A stretch of 27,799 nucleotides of DNA from a virus. This document shows, one piece after another, positions 13,386 through 22,496 of the stretch. The first letter of the stretch is position 1. Each line of letters begins with the position of its first letter. The stretch lies in IMG/VR virus record IMGVR_UViG_3300012954_000054, positions 1 through 27,799 of that record; one strand, written 5' to 3'. A program made the translations under genes and the position numbers. The notes below the pieces were generated by a model. That model saw only the letters and a program-made list of their open reading frames with translations, did not search any database and was not told the DNA's origin.

Positions 13386-14039
13386 ATGGCTATAAAAAAA
13401 TATCTTGGGAAAAAAGCATTAAAGTTTGGTAAAAAACTTTTTGGTAAGAAAGCTAGAAGTGCTGCACAAAAACGTGCTTTAGCAAAAGCTGTTAAAATTA
13501 GTGCAATGAGAAGGTCTAAAAATAAAGTAGCTAAAACTACTATTGGATTTTTTAAACCTAAAAAGGTTGTTACTAAAACTAGTTTTAAAGTTGCAAAAGC
13601 GGTTAAATATAAAGGTGGTAAAAAAGTATCTAAAGCTGCTGCTGCCAAGTTAGCTCAAAAACAATTAGCAAAACAAAGCATTGATAATATAGATACAGCA
13701 ATGAGTTTTGGAGATAAAGCTAGATTAACCTTAGCAGGTACATATTTAGCAGGTGCTGGAGCTTTTTATGTTGGAAATAAAATAGAAAATGCAAGATTTA
13801 GAAAAAGGCTAAGAGCTTATAAAAATGAGGTTATTACAGAAAGAAACGCCAGAATAGATAAGCGTAGAAATAGAACTGCACCTCCTCAACTTTCTCCTGA
13901 ATTAGAACTAAATGCTCAAAAACAAAAAATACAAAATGAAACTGAAAAGTACTTAAGAGAGATGAGGCGTAAGCTAGAACAAGAAAAGAGAAACGCTAAA
14001 AATAGTATAATTCAAAATCGAAAAACAGGAACAATATAA
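13386..14039 (+). CDS. Basic protein 2 with one TM segment
   Basis: A 217-aa protein. Residues 1-95 are lysine-rich and repetitive (KKYLGKKALKFGKKLFGKKA). A TM or amphipathic stretch lies at about 112-130 (LTLAGTYLAGAGAFYVGN). Residues about 135-210 form a highly charged, probably coiled-coil region (KQKIQNETEKYLREMRRKLE). The combination of a basic head, a membrane helix and a coiled coil is like some ejected internal virion proteins, but this is inference. The stop overlaps the next start (TAATG). Confidence 0.65.
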   Translation: MAIKKYLGKKALKFGKKLFGKKARSAAQKRALAKAVKISAMRRSKNKVAKTTIGFFKPKKVVTKTSFKVAKAVKYKGGKKVSKAAAAKLAQKQLAKQSIDNIDTAMSFGDKARLTLAGTYLAGAGAFYVGNKIENARFRKRLRAYKNEVITERNARIDKRRNRTAPPQLSPELELNAQKQKIQNETEKYLREMRRKLEQEKRNAKNSIIQNRKTGTI

Positions 14040-14665
14040 TGGCAAGAAGTCGTATAATTAAACCTGACGTTAATGATCTCATTACAGACGCAGGTAGTGT
14101 GCTATTTTCTTTAGTTAAAGGAGAACAGCTAGAATTCCCTGTTACCTTAAATTTTGTTGAAGATGCTACAAATAATTATACGTTTGAAGCTGCTGTGGTT
14201 GAAGCAGCAAATACTTCAACACAAACAGGACTTTTAAATGCTGATACACAAACTTATGATAGACCTACATCTATCGAACCTAATGGCGCTAAAACAAGTT
14301 TAGCTGTTCGAGTTCCTACAAACAGAGGAACATGGCAAGACGTACAAGCTTACAATAGAGAAGAAATTGTATTATATAACTCAGTATACTATAAGCTATT
14401 AGAAGGCGCAGCAAGAGTCAATTCAACAACTCCTGATCAAGACCCTCTTTGGGCAGTAACAGCATTAAATAAAATTTATGTTCAATTTCCTGATACATTA
14501 GCAAATGATTATGCATTAACCCCTTCTGTATCTTCACCTGTATATGGTTTCTTTGAGCTTCGTGTAACAGAACCAACAGATTCTATTTATAGCAGAACTT
14601 GGAAACCAATTAGAGGAATGGTTGAATTTTTGTTTAGTCCTACAGATATTACTCCTGACAATTAA
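14039..14665 (+). CDS. Virion protein with a CBM5/12-like segment
   Basis: A 208-aa, beta-rich protein. The N-terminal part (FSLVKGEQLEFPVTLNF ... YTFEAAVVEAANT) looks like a beta-sandwich. Residues about 100-141 (TWQDVQAYNREEIVLYNSVY, then PDQDPLW) follow the W...Y...V-x-Y...Y...P...W pattern of CBM5/12 carbohydrate-binding repeats, the same pattern repeated six times in the 969-aa fibre. The C-terminus (YSRTWKPIRGMVEFLFSPTD) completes the beta region. Probably a tail or fibre component. A 15/18 match to the repeated promoter-like motif lies at 14060-14077, inside the gene. Confidence 0.65.
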   Translation: MARSRIIKPDVNDLITDAGSVLFSLVKGEQLEFPVTLNFVEDATNNYTFEAAVVEAANTSTQTGLLNADTQTYDRPTSIEPNGAKTSLAVRVPTNRGTWQDVQAYNREEIVLYNSVYYKLLEGAARVNSTTPDQDPLWAVTALNKIYVQFPDTLANDYALTPSVSSPVYGFFELRVTEPTDSIYSRTWKPIRGMVEFLFSPTDITPDN

Positions 14666-14675
14666 GTGAGGTAAA

Positions 14676-15653
14676 ATGGCTAATAAGAAAACAACTTTTA
14701 CAATTAATTCAAAAGAAGTCTCTAGTAGTGGAACTACTGATAAAGAGATAACAACAACAGTAACAACGCCTAATATACAATCTAATAGAGACAATATTGT
14801 ATTAGAAGTTGATTTAGCTAATCTTGGAGAACATAGACAACCTGATAATACTCGTTTTATATTTGAGCCTGAAATTCTTAATCTTCCAGAGCATCAAGTA
14901 TTTAATGTTGATAAAATTAGCTTAGACATTTCTAGTGCTAAAGATTTAATACAAAATATTAGTAGTATTCCAAAATTTGAAATACTTGAAACACCTGACT
15001 TTGTAGAACTTTTACCAAATAAAGGTGTTCCCAATACAGTCGATCTTACAGAATTTGTAGAACAGACTATTAGAAAAGTTAATTTAGATATTTCTACTGC
15101 TAATGATACAGATGAAAAATTAATAGAATCAGATAAGTTTGACGAAGTTGCAACTCCTGAGTTAGTAGAAAAAGTTTTATTTAAGTCTATATTTGATACT
15201 ATAGGCACAACAGATGACTTCTTTGGAAGTGCAGATCCAGATGATGATCAAACAGCACATGTTCGAGATAGCAACTTTGATATTAGTGGTGTAACAGATT
15301 TTAGTTATAGAAATATATTTAAATCAATAGTTGATACCGTTAAAATGGTAGAAGATTTTGAAGCCGAAGATGGTACAACAAAAGATTTTACTTCTATACT
15401 AGATATATTTGCAGCGCATATGTCAAGACCTAGAGAAGATACATCTTCAACAACCGACTTTGCAGTATTTAATACCAACTTAGGAAAACCACACACTGCA
15501 ACAACAAACGATATTCTTTCAACCGTGATCACATTCTTTAGAGATTATGTAGACACTGCTACTGCTGCAGATAGTGGCAGATTTAATTTACATAATTATA
15601 CTTTACAAGAATATATGTTGGAAGATTATACTGGTACAAATACATTCGTATAA
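14676..15653 (+). CDS. Repetitive acidic virion protein
   Basis: A 325-aa protein rich in D, T, S and F. Several loosely repeated units of about 30-45 residues share an F-K-S-I-x-D-T-(I/V) element followed by acidic positions and TDF or DFF (for example residues about 170-190 and 212-232). The end (RFNLHNYTLQEYMLEDYTGT) is aromatic. I recall similar repeat proteins in the tail-fibre regions of marine phages. It is probably a fibrous virion protein. TGAGGTAAA precedes the start. Confidence 0.65.
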   Translation: MANKKTTFTINSKEVSSSGTTDKEITTTVTTPNIQSNRDNIVLEVDLANLGEHRQPDNTRFIFEPEILNLPEHQVFNVDKISLDISSAKDLIQNISSIPKFEILETPDFVELLPNKGVPNTVDLTEFVEQTIRKVNLDISTANDTDEKLIESDKFDEVATPELVEKVLFKSIFDTIGTTDDFFGSADPDDDQTAHVRDSNFDISGVTDFSYRNIFKSIVDTVKMVEDFEAEDGTTKDFTSILDIFAAHMSRPREDTSSTTDFAVFNTNLGKPHTATTNDILSTVITFFRDYVDTATAADSGRFNLHNYTLQEYMLEDYTGTNTFV

Positions 15654-15665
15654 AGGATCCTTAAT

Positions 15666-16121
15666 ATGATTAACGATAAACTAGCGATGAAAGGTAATGT
15701 TACTTTTATCTTATCATCCCCTGATAAAGAAGATCAGGTAGTAGAAATTAAAAACTTAGTTGTTTCTACAGGTCTTGCTTTTATTGCAAGCCGTATGAAA
15801 GATACAACAAATGATGTAATGTCTCACATGGCAATTGGCGCAGGAACTACTGCTGCCGCAGGTGCAGACACAGCTTTAGGTAGTGAGTTAGCTCGTGTAG
15901 CTCTTACCTCAACAACTATTGTTACTACCACAGTAACAGATGACGCAATACAGTACGTTGCTACTTTCCTTCCTGGAGTTGGAACAGGCGCAGTAACAGA
16001 AGCAGGTACATTTAATGACGCTTCTGCAGGTACTATGCTTTGTCGTACAGTATTTCCTGTGATTAACAAAGGTCAATATGATACTTTGACAGTTACTTGG
16101 AAAATCACTATTGAACCATAA
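15666..16121 (+). CDS. Tail-fibre-type structural protein
   Basis: A 151-aa beta-rich protein with the pattern VKNLVVSTGLAFIASRMK, then MSHMAIGAGTTAA and a C-terminal DTLTVTWKITI strand. The 'N-L-V-(V/T)-x-T-G...I-A-S-R-M...M-A-(I/V)-G-(A/S)-G-T' layout is one I know from phage tail-associated proteins. It may be a fibre or collar component. AAAGGATCC gives the ribosome site. The exact role is unknown. Confidence 0.7.
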   Translation: MINDKLAMKGNVTFILSSPDKEDQVVEIKNLVVSTGLAFIASRMKDTTNDVMSHMAIGAGTTAAAGADTALGSELARVALTSTTIVTTTVTDDAIQYVATFLPGVGTGAVTEAGTFNDASAGTMLCRTVFPVINKGQYDTLTVTWKITIEP

Positions 16122-16133
16122 TAGGAGGGTACT

Positions 16134-16310
16134 ATGACAGCTAGTCTTACTTTAAGACAAGAAGGTAGCAGCCCTAAAGGAACTCCACTTACAAATAAAG
16201 AAGTTGACGATAACTTCATAGCATTAAATGCTGACGCTGAAAGAATAGAACAATCTATTCCAGTTATTGCTAATGAAGAAGCTTTAATTCTATCAATAGC
16301 GTTAGGATAA
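16134..16310 (+). CDS. Small fibre-type protein with PLTNKEVDDNF motif
   Basis: A 58-aa protein: TASLTLRQEGSSPKGTPLTN leading to KEVDDNFIALNADAERIEQS. The P-L-T-x-x-E-V-D-x-N-F-x-x-L motif is frequent at the N-terminus of phage tail fibres, where it attaches the fibre. Here it stands alone, with a short helical tail. A strong AGGAGGG site precedes the start. It may be a small attachment protein or a detached fibre N-terminus. Confidence 0.6.
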   Translation: MTASLTLRQEGSSPKGTPLTNKEVDDNFIALNADAERIEQSIPVIANEEALILSIALG

Positions 16311-16314
16311 TGTC

Positions 16315-16983
16315 ATGGCAACTAGTTTTATAAATAAAGCTTCTAAAGAAGTTGGAACAACGCCTGTTGCAATGTATTCTACTCCTTCAAATAGTAAATC
16401 TATTCTTATAGGAGCAAATATTGCTAATGTAACAGGTTCAACAGTACCTTTTGATATTTATGTAACTAAAACCCCTGCAACTACTACAACTACTTATACA
16501 GTAACGGCTGCAGGTGGTAAATATTATATTGATGGAGTTATAAATCCTACTTTGACTTTTATTAAAGGTCATACATATATATTTGATCTAAGCGATAGTT
16601 CTAATGCAACTCATCCTCTAAGATTTTCTACTACTTCAGATGGAATACATGGAGGTGGAGTTGAGTATACTACAGGAGTAACTGTAACTGGAACACAAGG
16701 ACAAGCTGGAGCTAAAGTAACTATTGTTGTAGATAGTAATGCTCCTAGTACTTTATATTACTATTGTGTAAATCATAGTGGAATGGGCAATTCAATAACA
16801 GTAAATAATGTTACTTATACTGATTATTATGTAGTTAAATACTATAGAGTTGAAACAGGAAACAACGTTGAAATTATGAAAGGCAATAAACTTGTATTAG
16901 ATAATAATGATGTTGTTTATGTTAAATCTCAAGTTAATAATAGTATTGATGTAGTTCTTTCAATTCTTAGTGGGGTAACATAA
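16315..16983 (+). CDS. Virion protein with an inserted cupredoxin-like domain
   Basis: A 222-aa protein. Residues 1-52 (SFINKASKEVGTTPVAMYST ... VPFDIYVTK) and about 170-222 (DYYVVKYYRVETGNNVEIMK ... VVLSILSGVT) together look like a normal small phage structural protein, split in the middle. The insert, residues about 56-165, resembles a cupredoxin (blue-copper) fold and keeps a full type-1 set of candidate ligands: His100 in ATHPLRFS and Cys151, His154, Met157 in YYYCVNHSGMGNS. A similar insert, about 70% identical, is in the gene at 24334. Copper binding is unproven. The stop overlaps the next start. Confidence 0.7.
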   Translation: MATSFINKASKEVGTTPVAMYSTPSNSKSILIGANIANVTGSTVPFDIYVTKTPATTTTTYTVTAAGGKYYIDGVINPTLTFIKGHTYIFDLSDSSNATHPLRFSTTSDGIHGGGVEYTTGVTVTGTQGQAGAKVTIVVDSNAPSTLYYYCVNHSGMGNSITVNNVTYTDYYVVKYYRVETGNNVEIMKGNKLVLDNNDVVYVKSQVNNSIDVVLSILSGVT

Positions 16984-17282
16984 TGAGTTATTCAAGTTCA
17001 AATAGTAGCAGTAGCACAATGACTTCTGCACAAAACAGTGCAGTAAGTGGAATTTATGAAGGCTCCGCTCTCGCAGATAAAACCTTTTACGGTTTTAAAT
17101 TAACAAAAGATGGAGATTGTAATGTTGAAATTATTAGCCAAACAAGTAATGATATTATAAAATTGCCTGAAAGTGAATATATTCTTGACAGCGATGATTA
17201 CAAACATTGGATTTGGTCATCAGATACAATCGAATTTTACTTTAATGAAAGTAATGGTCATCTTATAATGAAAACGATATAA
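16983..17282 (+). CDS. Hypothetical virion protein
   Basis: A 99-aa protein with a serine/asparagine-rich start (SYSSSNSSSSTMTSAQNSAV) and a beta-rich body (KTFYGFKLTKDGDCNVEII ... HWIWSSDTIEFYF). It lies between two fibre-region genes and is coupled to the one upstream by TAATG. Composition and place suggest a small tail or fibre component. No family is recognised. Confidence 0.6.
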   Translation: MSYSSSNSSSSTMTSAQNSAVSGIYEGSALADKTFYGFKLTKDGDCNVEIISQTSNDIIKLPESEYILDSDDYKHWIWSSDTIEFYFNESNGHLIMKTI

Positions 17283-17294
17283 GGAAGTAAAAAA

Positions 17295-20204
17295 ATGCCA
17301 CAATTAATAGATCTAGGCAAGTTACGATTTTACTTCGCAGGGGAATGGAGTTCATCTACAACCTATGAAGTAAATGACATCGTTAAATACGGTGGTAACA
17401 TTTATGTTTATACTTATGGATTAAAAACAAGTTCAAACCTTCCAACTGACACAACATATTGGCAGTTAATGATTGAAGGTATAAAATTTGAAGGTGTATA
17501 TGATAATACAGCTTCTTATCAAATTGGTGATGGTGTTTCACATGGTGGTAAAGTTTATGTTGCCATTGCAGACACAGTAGGTAATACACCTCCTAATGCA
17601 ACTTATTGGTCACAATTTGCAGACGGTATTCAATGGGAAGACGTCTATAATAATACAACAGCTTATCAAAAGAATGACGTAGTTACTTATGGTGGATCAG
17701 CTTATATTGCTTTACAAGATACTACAGGTAACTTACCTTCTGATACTACTTTTTGGCAAAAATTTGTTGAAGGTATTGATTATAAAGCTGTATACAATAA
17801 TACAACTGCCTATGTTGAAGGCGATATTGTTGCTTATGGTGGTGGTTTATATAAAGCACTTGGTGATACAACTGGAAATTTACCTACAGACACAACTAAA
17901 TGGGTTGTATTTCAAACAGGAATAAATCCAAAAGGTGATTGGTCTACTTTAACAGAATATTTTCCTGACGATGTAGTGACTTATGGAGGTAATACTTATA
18001 AAGCATTACTTGCTCATTCTTCAGGTACTTTTTCTGCTGATTTAGGTGCAACCCCTCCTAAATGGATAAAATTTAATGGTGGTGTTCGCTACAGAGGCGA
18101 ATGGCAAACTTCTTCTTACTATTTAGTAGATGATATTGTTAAAGACGGTATTTCAAGCTATATTTGTTTAGAAGACCACCAAGGAGGTACTTTTGCAACA
18201 GATTTGGCTGCTAATAAATGGGAATTCTTTGCAAGAGGCGCGGCTGACGTTCTTCCTGTTCTTACCGCAACAGATACTGGTAAATCTTTAACAGTTGCAG
18301 CAGACGGTATTAATTATCAATGGATTGGTGCTACCAATTCAAATAACGTATTTTATGTTGCACCACATGGTACAGACGCAACAAATTCAGGTAAATCAAT
18401 GGCTACGCCATTTCTTACTATTAAATATGCCTGTGCTACAGCTCCAGCAGATTCAGTAATTTTTGTTAAAAATGGTACTTATACAGAGCAATTGCCTATT
18501 ACTGTAAAAGATACTCAAGCAGTTATTGGTGATTCACAACGTAGCGTTATTGTTCAACCTGCTTCAGGTAATTCTGATGACGGTTCAACACCAAACAACG
18601 AAGCAACTATGTTTCTATTAAGTAATGGGTCTCTTCTAAAAGGTATGACTTTTAGTGGAATGACTGGTTGGACTGCTGCAGCTTCACCAAATCAAGACAA
18701 TATTGCATCTTCAACACCTAAAGGTATTTGTGTTGGGCTTAATCCTGTTGGTTCAATAACAACAAAATCACCGTATGTAATGGAATGCTCTGCTATTGGT
18801 AGTGGTTGCATTGGTGCTTATGTAAACGGTAATGCTCATTCAAGTGGTAATAGAAGTATGTTATTTCATGCTTATACTGTTATTGCAGACAATGGTGTTG
18901 GCTTTTGGATTGCTAACGGAGCTAAAGCAGAAATTGTTTCTTGTTTTACTTATTATGCATATTTTGGTTATGCAGCTGATCATGGCGCTCAAATACGTGC
19001 GCTTAATGGTAACAACTCTTATGGTACTTGGGGCGCAGTCTCAGTAGGTTTTGATCAAAATGAAACACCACTAACAGGTGCAGTTAAAGGTTCAAGGCTT
19101 CATCTTGATAATTTTCAAACTGCTTCTTTTCAAGTAGGAGAAACATTAACAGGAGGTACTTCTAGTGCAACTGCTGTTGTTACTAACGTTCAACAAGCTG
19201 CAGGTTACGTATATGTAAAAGATGTAACTGGAACATTTCAAGTTAATGAACAAGTTACAGGCGGCACTTCTGGTGGAACTGCTGATGTTGATAGTAATGC
19301 TATTGAAGATCAAAAAGGTTTTGTTATTGTAGCTGATGGGTTTTCAGATCCACCTCAACCTGGACGTAGTATACAGTTTACAGGCGACACTATTGCTTAT
19401 GTTATTCAAAGTGTTTCTGGTACTTATGCTGATGCAACTAGTGAAATGATATTAGTTCTTGCACAAGAGAAAACAACAGGTTCTGCTGATAATACAGCTA
19501 TTACAATACGTAAAGGCTTTTCACAAATCAGGCTAACAGGACATGATTTCTTAAGCATTGGTACAGGTGGTGTTACTACTACTAACTATCCTGGAATTCC
19601 AACTCAAGCTGCTGCACAAGGTAATGAAGTTCAAGAAAACTTCCCTGCTAGAGTCTATTATATTTCAACAGACCAAGACGGTAATTTCCGTGTAGGTGAA
19701 TATTTTAGAATCGAACAGGCTACAGGTAAAGCAACACTTAATGCTAGTGCCTTTGATTTAGCAGGTCTAACTTCACTTAGACTTGGATCTATTGGTGCTC
19801 AATTAGGTGAACAAATTAATGAGTTTTCTTCTGATACAAGTTTATCAGGGAATTCTAATACAGCAGTACCAACTGAAAATGCAGTTAAAACTTATGTAGA
19901 CGCTGAAGTAATAGCAGGTGCAGAAAAGCAAACTGTTGTTGCAGTTAGTGGTGCTACAACTTTAACTTTAGGAAAAGTATTTGCCGTAGATGGTGCTCAT
20001 ACACTTACCCTCCCTGCCAGTGCAACAGCAGGTGATACAATTAAAATCGTAGATGTTTCTGGGGCAGCAAGCACAGCAAACATTACAGTTGCACGAAACA
20101 GTCACAATATTGCAGGTGCAGCAATTGATCTTACCATAGATGTAAACAATGCTGGAATTGAACTTGTATATATAAATTCAACTTATGGATGGGGAGTATT
20201 ATAA
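17295..20204 (+). CDS. Large tail fibre with CBM5/12-like repeats and beta-helix
   Basis: A 969-aa protein, probably the main receptor-binding fibre. Residues about 14-320 hold six tandem CBM5/12-like units (GEWSSSTTYEVNDIVKYGG, W/Y...D-I/V-V...Y...W pattern, about 45 residues each). After a linker, from about 352, the pattern VFYVAPHGTDATNSGKSMAT is the usual start of a DUF1565-type right-handed beta-helix (NGTYTEQLPITV and following turns), seen in phage fibres and depolymerases. Residues about 610-680 carry two GETLTGGTSSATA / NEQVTGGTSGGTA repeats. The end has AVPTENAVKTYVDAEV and a beta-rich tip (ITVARNSHNIAGA). AAGGAAGTAAAAAA precedes the start. Confidence 0.85.
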   Translation: MPQLIDLGKLRFYFAGEWSSSTTYEVNDIVKYGGNIYVYTYGLKTSSNLPTDTTYWQLMIEGIKFEGVYDNTASYQIGDGVSHGGKVYVAIADTVGNTPPNATYWSQFADGIQWEDVYNNTTAYQKNDVVTYGGSAYIALQDTTGNLPSDTTFWQKFVEGIDYKAVYNNTTAYVEGDIVAYGGGLYKALGDTTGNLPTDTTKWVVFQTGINPKGDWSTLTEYFPDDVVTYGGNTYKALLAHSSGTFSADLGATPPKWIKFNGGVRYRGEWQTSSYYLVDDIVKDGISSYICLEDHQGGTFATDLAANKWEFFARGAADVLPVLTATDTGKSLTVAADGINYQWIGATNSNNVFYVAPHGTDATNSGKSMATPFLTIKYACATAPADSVIFVKNGTYTEQLPITVKDTQAVIGDSQRSVIVQPASGNSDDGSTPNNEATMFLLSNGSLLKGMTFSGMTGWTAAASPNQDNIASSTPKGICVGLNPVGSITTKSPYVMECSAIGSGCIGAYVNGNAHSSGNRSMLFHAYTVIADNGVGFWIANGAKAEIVSCFTYYAYFGYAADHGAQIRALNGNNSYGTWGAVSVGFDQNETPLTGAVKGSRLHLDNFQTASFQVGETLTGGTSSATAVVTNVQQAAGYVYVKDVTGTFQVNEQVTGGTSGGTADVDSNAIEDQKGFVIVADGFSDPPQPGRSIQFTGDTIAYVIQSVSGTYADATSEMILVLAQEKTTGSADNTAITIRKGFSQIRLTGHDFLSIGTGGVTTTNYPGIPTQAAAQGNEVQENFPARVYYISTDQDGNFRVGEYFRIEQATGKATLNASAFDLAGLTSLRLGSIGAQLGEQINEFSSDTSLSGNSNTAVPTENAVKTYVDAEVIAGAEKQTVVAVSGATTLTLGKVFAVDGAHTLTLPASATAGDTIKIVDVSGAASTANITVARNSHNIAGAAIDLTIDVNNAGIELVYINSTYGWGVL

Positions 20205-20205
20205 T

Positions 20206-21708
20206 ATGACATCTCTTTCAACTTTATTTGGCGGTGGTGGAGAAAAAGACGATCCGCGCAAAGAAGGTCTTCCATGTATAGCAACATGGACAATGAACGA
20301 CGACAATGCTCGACAATATGATTGTGTCGTTTATAACAGTAATGGCTTAAGGATAAGTAATGCTTGGGCAACATCAAACCATAGTAGTCCGAGTAACTAC
20401 TCTGGTGGTAATATAAAAGATAAATATTGGGGTTACAGCGGTGATAATGGAAACCCTTATCGAACAAATTCAGAATTAAGTAGTGGTAGTTCTACTTATA
20501 TGATTCAAGCTTGTACTTATAACAGTCATTTACCTAATAATGCAATGATGAATATAGCACCAAATGGATCATTTGGCTCTAATAGGTATACAAGCGGAAA
20601 CAGCGTAATGCACATGATTCGGTATATGTGTACTCAAGTATTACCAGAAGGAATTCGCCCAAGATGCGGTTTAACTAGAAGTGATCAATTTCTTTATAGA
20701 AGCAGTGTTGTAAATCATGCTATAGAAGCTGGTTCTCCTGGAGGTGAAAGAGTAGATCTTTGGGATGATAGTGATTTAGTTACAATATTTGGACAAGCAA
20801 ATATGTCTCCTAAAAATACAAGAAGTAATTGTTACCATGGTAATGGTGCTTGCGGTTATAATGAAAGAACTAAAACTTTTGTTATATTTTGGAGAGAAAA
20901 CAACGATACAAGATGTTTTATTACTAAATGGAAGCTTACAAAGAATTTAAACGATTTATCTATTCCTTTAAAAGAAATTTTTGAAACTGCATCAAGTGTA
21001 ACAACAGGTAGTGAATTTCAATTAGGCTATAGTGGTTCACAAGAAGAACATCGTTTTTCAATTACAGTAGGCGACAATGATTATATTCGAGCTAGTTGTT
21101 TTCAACCAAGTAGTAGAATTATGACTTGGTTGTTTGATCCTGATCTTACAGTAGGTGCTGGTTTTCATCAAACTAATGGTCAATCAAATATAAGTAACAC
21201 AACTTCATATGGAATGGAGCAAGGTTGGCCGTATATAGGTCAAACATATAATTCTACTTGGGATAATAAATGGCATATTCATTATAGTCATTATTATTAT
21301 TATGGTTGTGGAATTAATGGATTTATAACAAGCACAGAAGACCCTCGACTTTATTATAGAATAAGTTATACAGGTACTTCTTGGGGATCTTCTCCTCATG
21401 CTTGGGGTAGAACAGGATTTATATTTAATCATGGTGGTAACACCGATAGTAGCGATCATAGAGTTTTCAATTTAGATTTAAAGAGCATGAAAACTACAAC
21501 AGAAGCTTATAGTGCTGGAGCTGGATACTATAGTTCTTATGGTGATTACAATCAACCTGGAAATAATACAGCCCTTAATATTAATGATGTTGCAAATTGG
21601 TTTCCAGCACACGGATATCATTCAACAAACTATCCAACATTATTAGTTGTAAATTGGTGGCCAACTGAATCTGGAATAACGTCTTATCCAGGAGGTATAA
21701 AACAATGA
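20206..21708 (+). CDS. Aromatic-rich adhesin or fibre protein
   Basis: A 500-aa protein very rich in Tyr, Trp, Ser, Asn, Gly and His. The repeated aromatic strand pattern (IRASCFQPSSRIMTWLFDP, NKWHIHYSHYYYYGCG, YYRISYTGTSWGSS) suggests a beta-propeller or beta-sandwich, as in phage receptor-binding proteins. The start (TSLSTLFGGGGEKDDPRKEG) is polar. It directly follows the large fibre, so an accessory fibre or adhesin is likely. ATG 20206 is preferred because the in-frame ATG at 20185 lies inside the previous gene. The stop overlaps the next start (ATGA). No family is recognised. Confidence 0.7.
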   Translation: MTSLSTLFGGGGEKDDPRKEGLPCIATWTMNDDNARQYDCVVYNSNGLRISNAWATSNHSSPSNYSGGNIKDKYWGYSGDNGNPYRTNSELSSGSSTYMIQACTYNSHLPNNAMMNIAPNGSFGSNRYTSGNSVMHMIRYMCTQVLPEGIRPRCGLTRSDQFLYRSSVVNHAIEAGSPGGERVDLWDDSDLVTIFGQANMSPKNTRSNCYHGNGACGYNERTKTFVIFWRENNDTRCFITKWKLTKNLNDLSIPLKEIFETASSVTTGSEFQLGYSGSQEEHRFSITVGDNDYIRASCFQPSSRIMTWLFDPDLTVGAGFHQTNGQSNISNTTSYGMEQGWPYIGQTYNSTWDNKWHIHYSHYYYYGCGINGFITSTEDPRLYYRISYTGTSWGSSPHAWGRTGFIFNHGGNTDSSDHRVFNLDLKSMKTTTEAYSAGAGYYSSYGDYNQPGNNTALNINDVANWFPAHGYHSTNYPTLLVVNWWPTESGITSYPGGIKQ

Positions 21709-21959
21709 GTGAAACAGCATTAGTATTTCGCAGTAGTGAAGGTAATAAAATTGTTTCAATAAATGAAAATTCAATTGCACCTGACGATAATCATTTTGTA
21801 GTTTCATTACCTGATGGTATTGAACATTGGAGATTTTCAATAGATTCAGATGAAAATCTTGTTATTAAATTTGAGGGTCAGGATACAGCTACAGCAATTG
21901 AATCTTTACTTGCAGAACAAGCAGCAACTGAAGCTGCTAACAACCCAAGCGAAGAATAA
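21705..21959 (+). CDS. Small protein, possible fibre chaperone
   Basis: An 84-aa acidic protein with an alternating strand pattern (ALVFRSSEGNKIVSI, HFVVSLPDGIEHWRF) and an Ala/Glu-rich helical tail (SLLAEQAATEAANNPSEE). It overlaps the adhesin stop by 4 nt. Small genes right after fibre genes often encode assembly chaperones, so that is a guess from place only. The heme oxygenase starts 3 nt after its stop. Confidence 0.6.
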   Translation: MSETALVFRSSEGNKIVSINENSIAPDDNHFVVSLPDGIEHWRFSIDSDENLVIKFEGQDTATAIESLLAEQAATEAANNPSEE

Positions 21960-21962
21960 TAA

Positions 21963-22496
21963 ATGGCACTTAGAGATCATATAAAAGAAAATCATGATCT
22001 TGCTGAAAAGCACCCCTTTGTAAAACTTTTGTTTTCGGGGGGTGTTTCCTCAAAAATTTACGCTGAGTATTTATTTAATCAATATTTAATGTATAATGTG
22101 TTAGAGAAAATTGCTTTAGAAAAAGGTTTATTAAAAGGTGTAGAAGACGTAATAAGAGCAGAATTAATATTAAAAGATTTTATAGAGTTAAAAGAAACAG
22201 ATATTAAAGTTCATGGTTGTTCGTTAGACTACATTAAATATATACAGACAAGAGTATCTAAAGAAAATTTAATGGCACATATTTATGTACGACACTTTGG
22301 AGATTTATTTGGTGGACAAATGATGAAAAAAGTTGTTGTAGGTTCTGGTAAGATGTATGATTTTAAAAATAGATCAAAACTTATTCAAGAGCTAAGAAGT
22401 CGATTAGATGATAATTTAGCAGAAGAAGCTAATAACGTAATGTTATGGGCAATTAATTTATTTATGAGTATAGCAGATGAGCATGATATTCGATAA
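21963..22496 (+). CDS. ho1: Heme oxygenase (biliverdin-forming)
   Basis: A 177-aa enzyme expected to open heme to biliverdin IXa, CO and iron, using reduced ferredoxin. The likely proximal ligand is His11 in KENHDLAEKHPFVK, aligning by eye with the His of the E-x-H-x-x-A-E pattern of HO-1. The distal-helix signature is GDLFGGQMMKK (residues about 117-127), with Phe where GDLSGGQ is usual. It is shorter than cyanobacterial HO-1 (about 240 aa), as in phage copies. The start follows a GAAGAATAATAA stretch. The next gene starts inside it (20-nt overlap) and would use its product, so the two form a pathway. Confidence 0.9.
   Translation: MALRDHIKENHDLAEKHPFVKLLFSGGVSSKIYAEYLFNQYLMYNVLEKIALEKGLLKGVEDVIRAELILKDFIELKETDIKVHGCSLDYIKYIQTRVSKENLMAHIYVRHFGDLFGGQMMKKVVVGSGKMYDFKNRSKLIQELRSRLDDNLAEEANNVMLWAINLFMSIADEHDIR

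Noticed and set aside
13346-13648. Minus-strand ORFs such as the 100-aa frame here (also at 852-1061, 3002-3301, 15824-16069)
   Set aside because: All lie inside well-supported + strand genes, lack ribosome sites, and have the composition expected of antisense frames.
14060-14077. Fourth motif copy (AAACCTGACGTTAATGAT)
   Set aside because: It matches 15 of 18 bases, but lies inside the start of a coding gene and encodes ordinary residues (KPDVND). I did not count it as a promoter; chance or coding use is likely.
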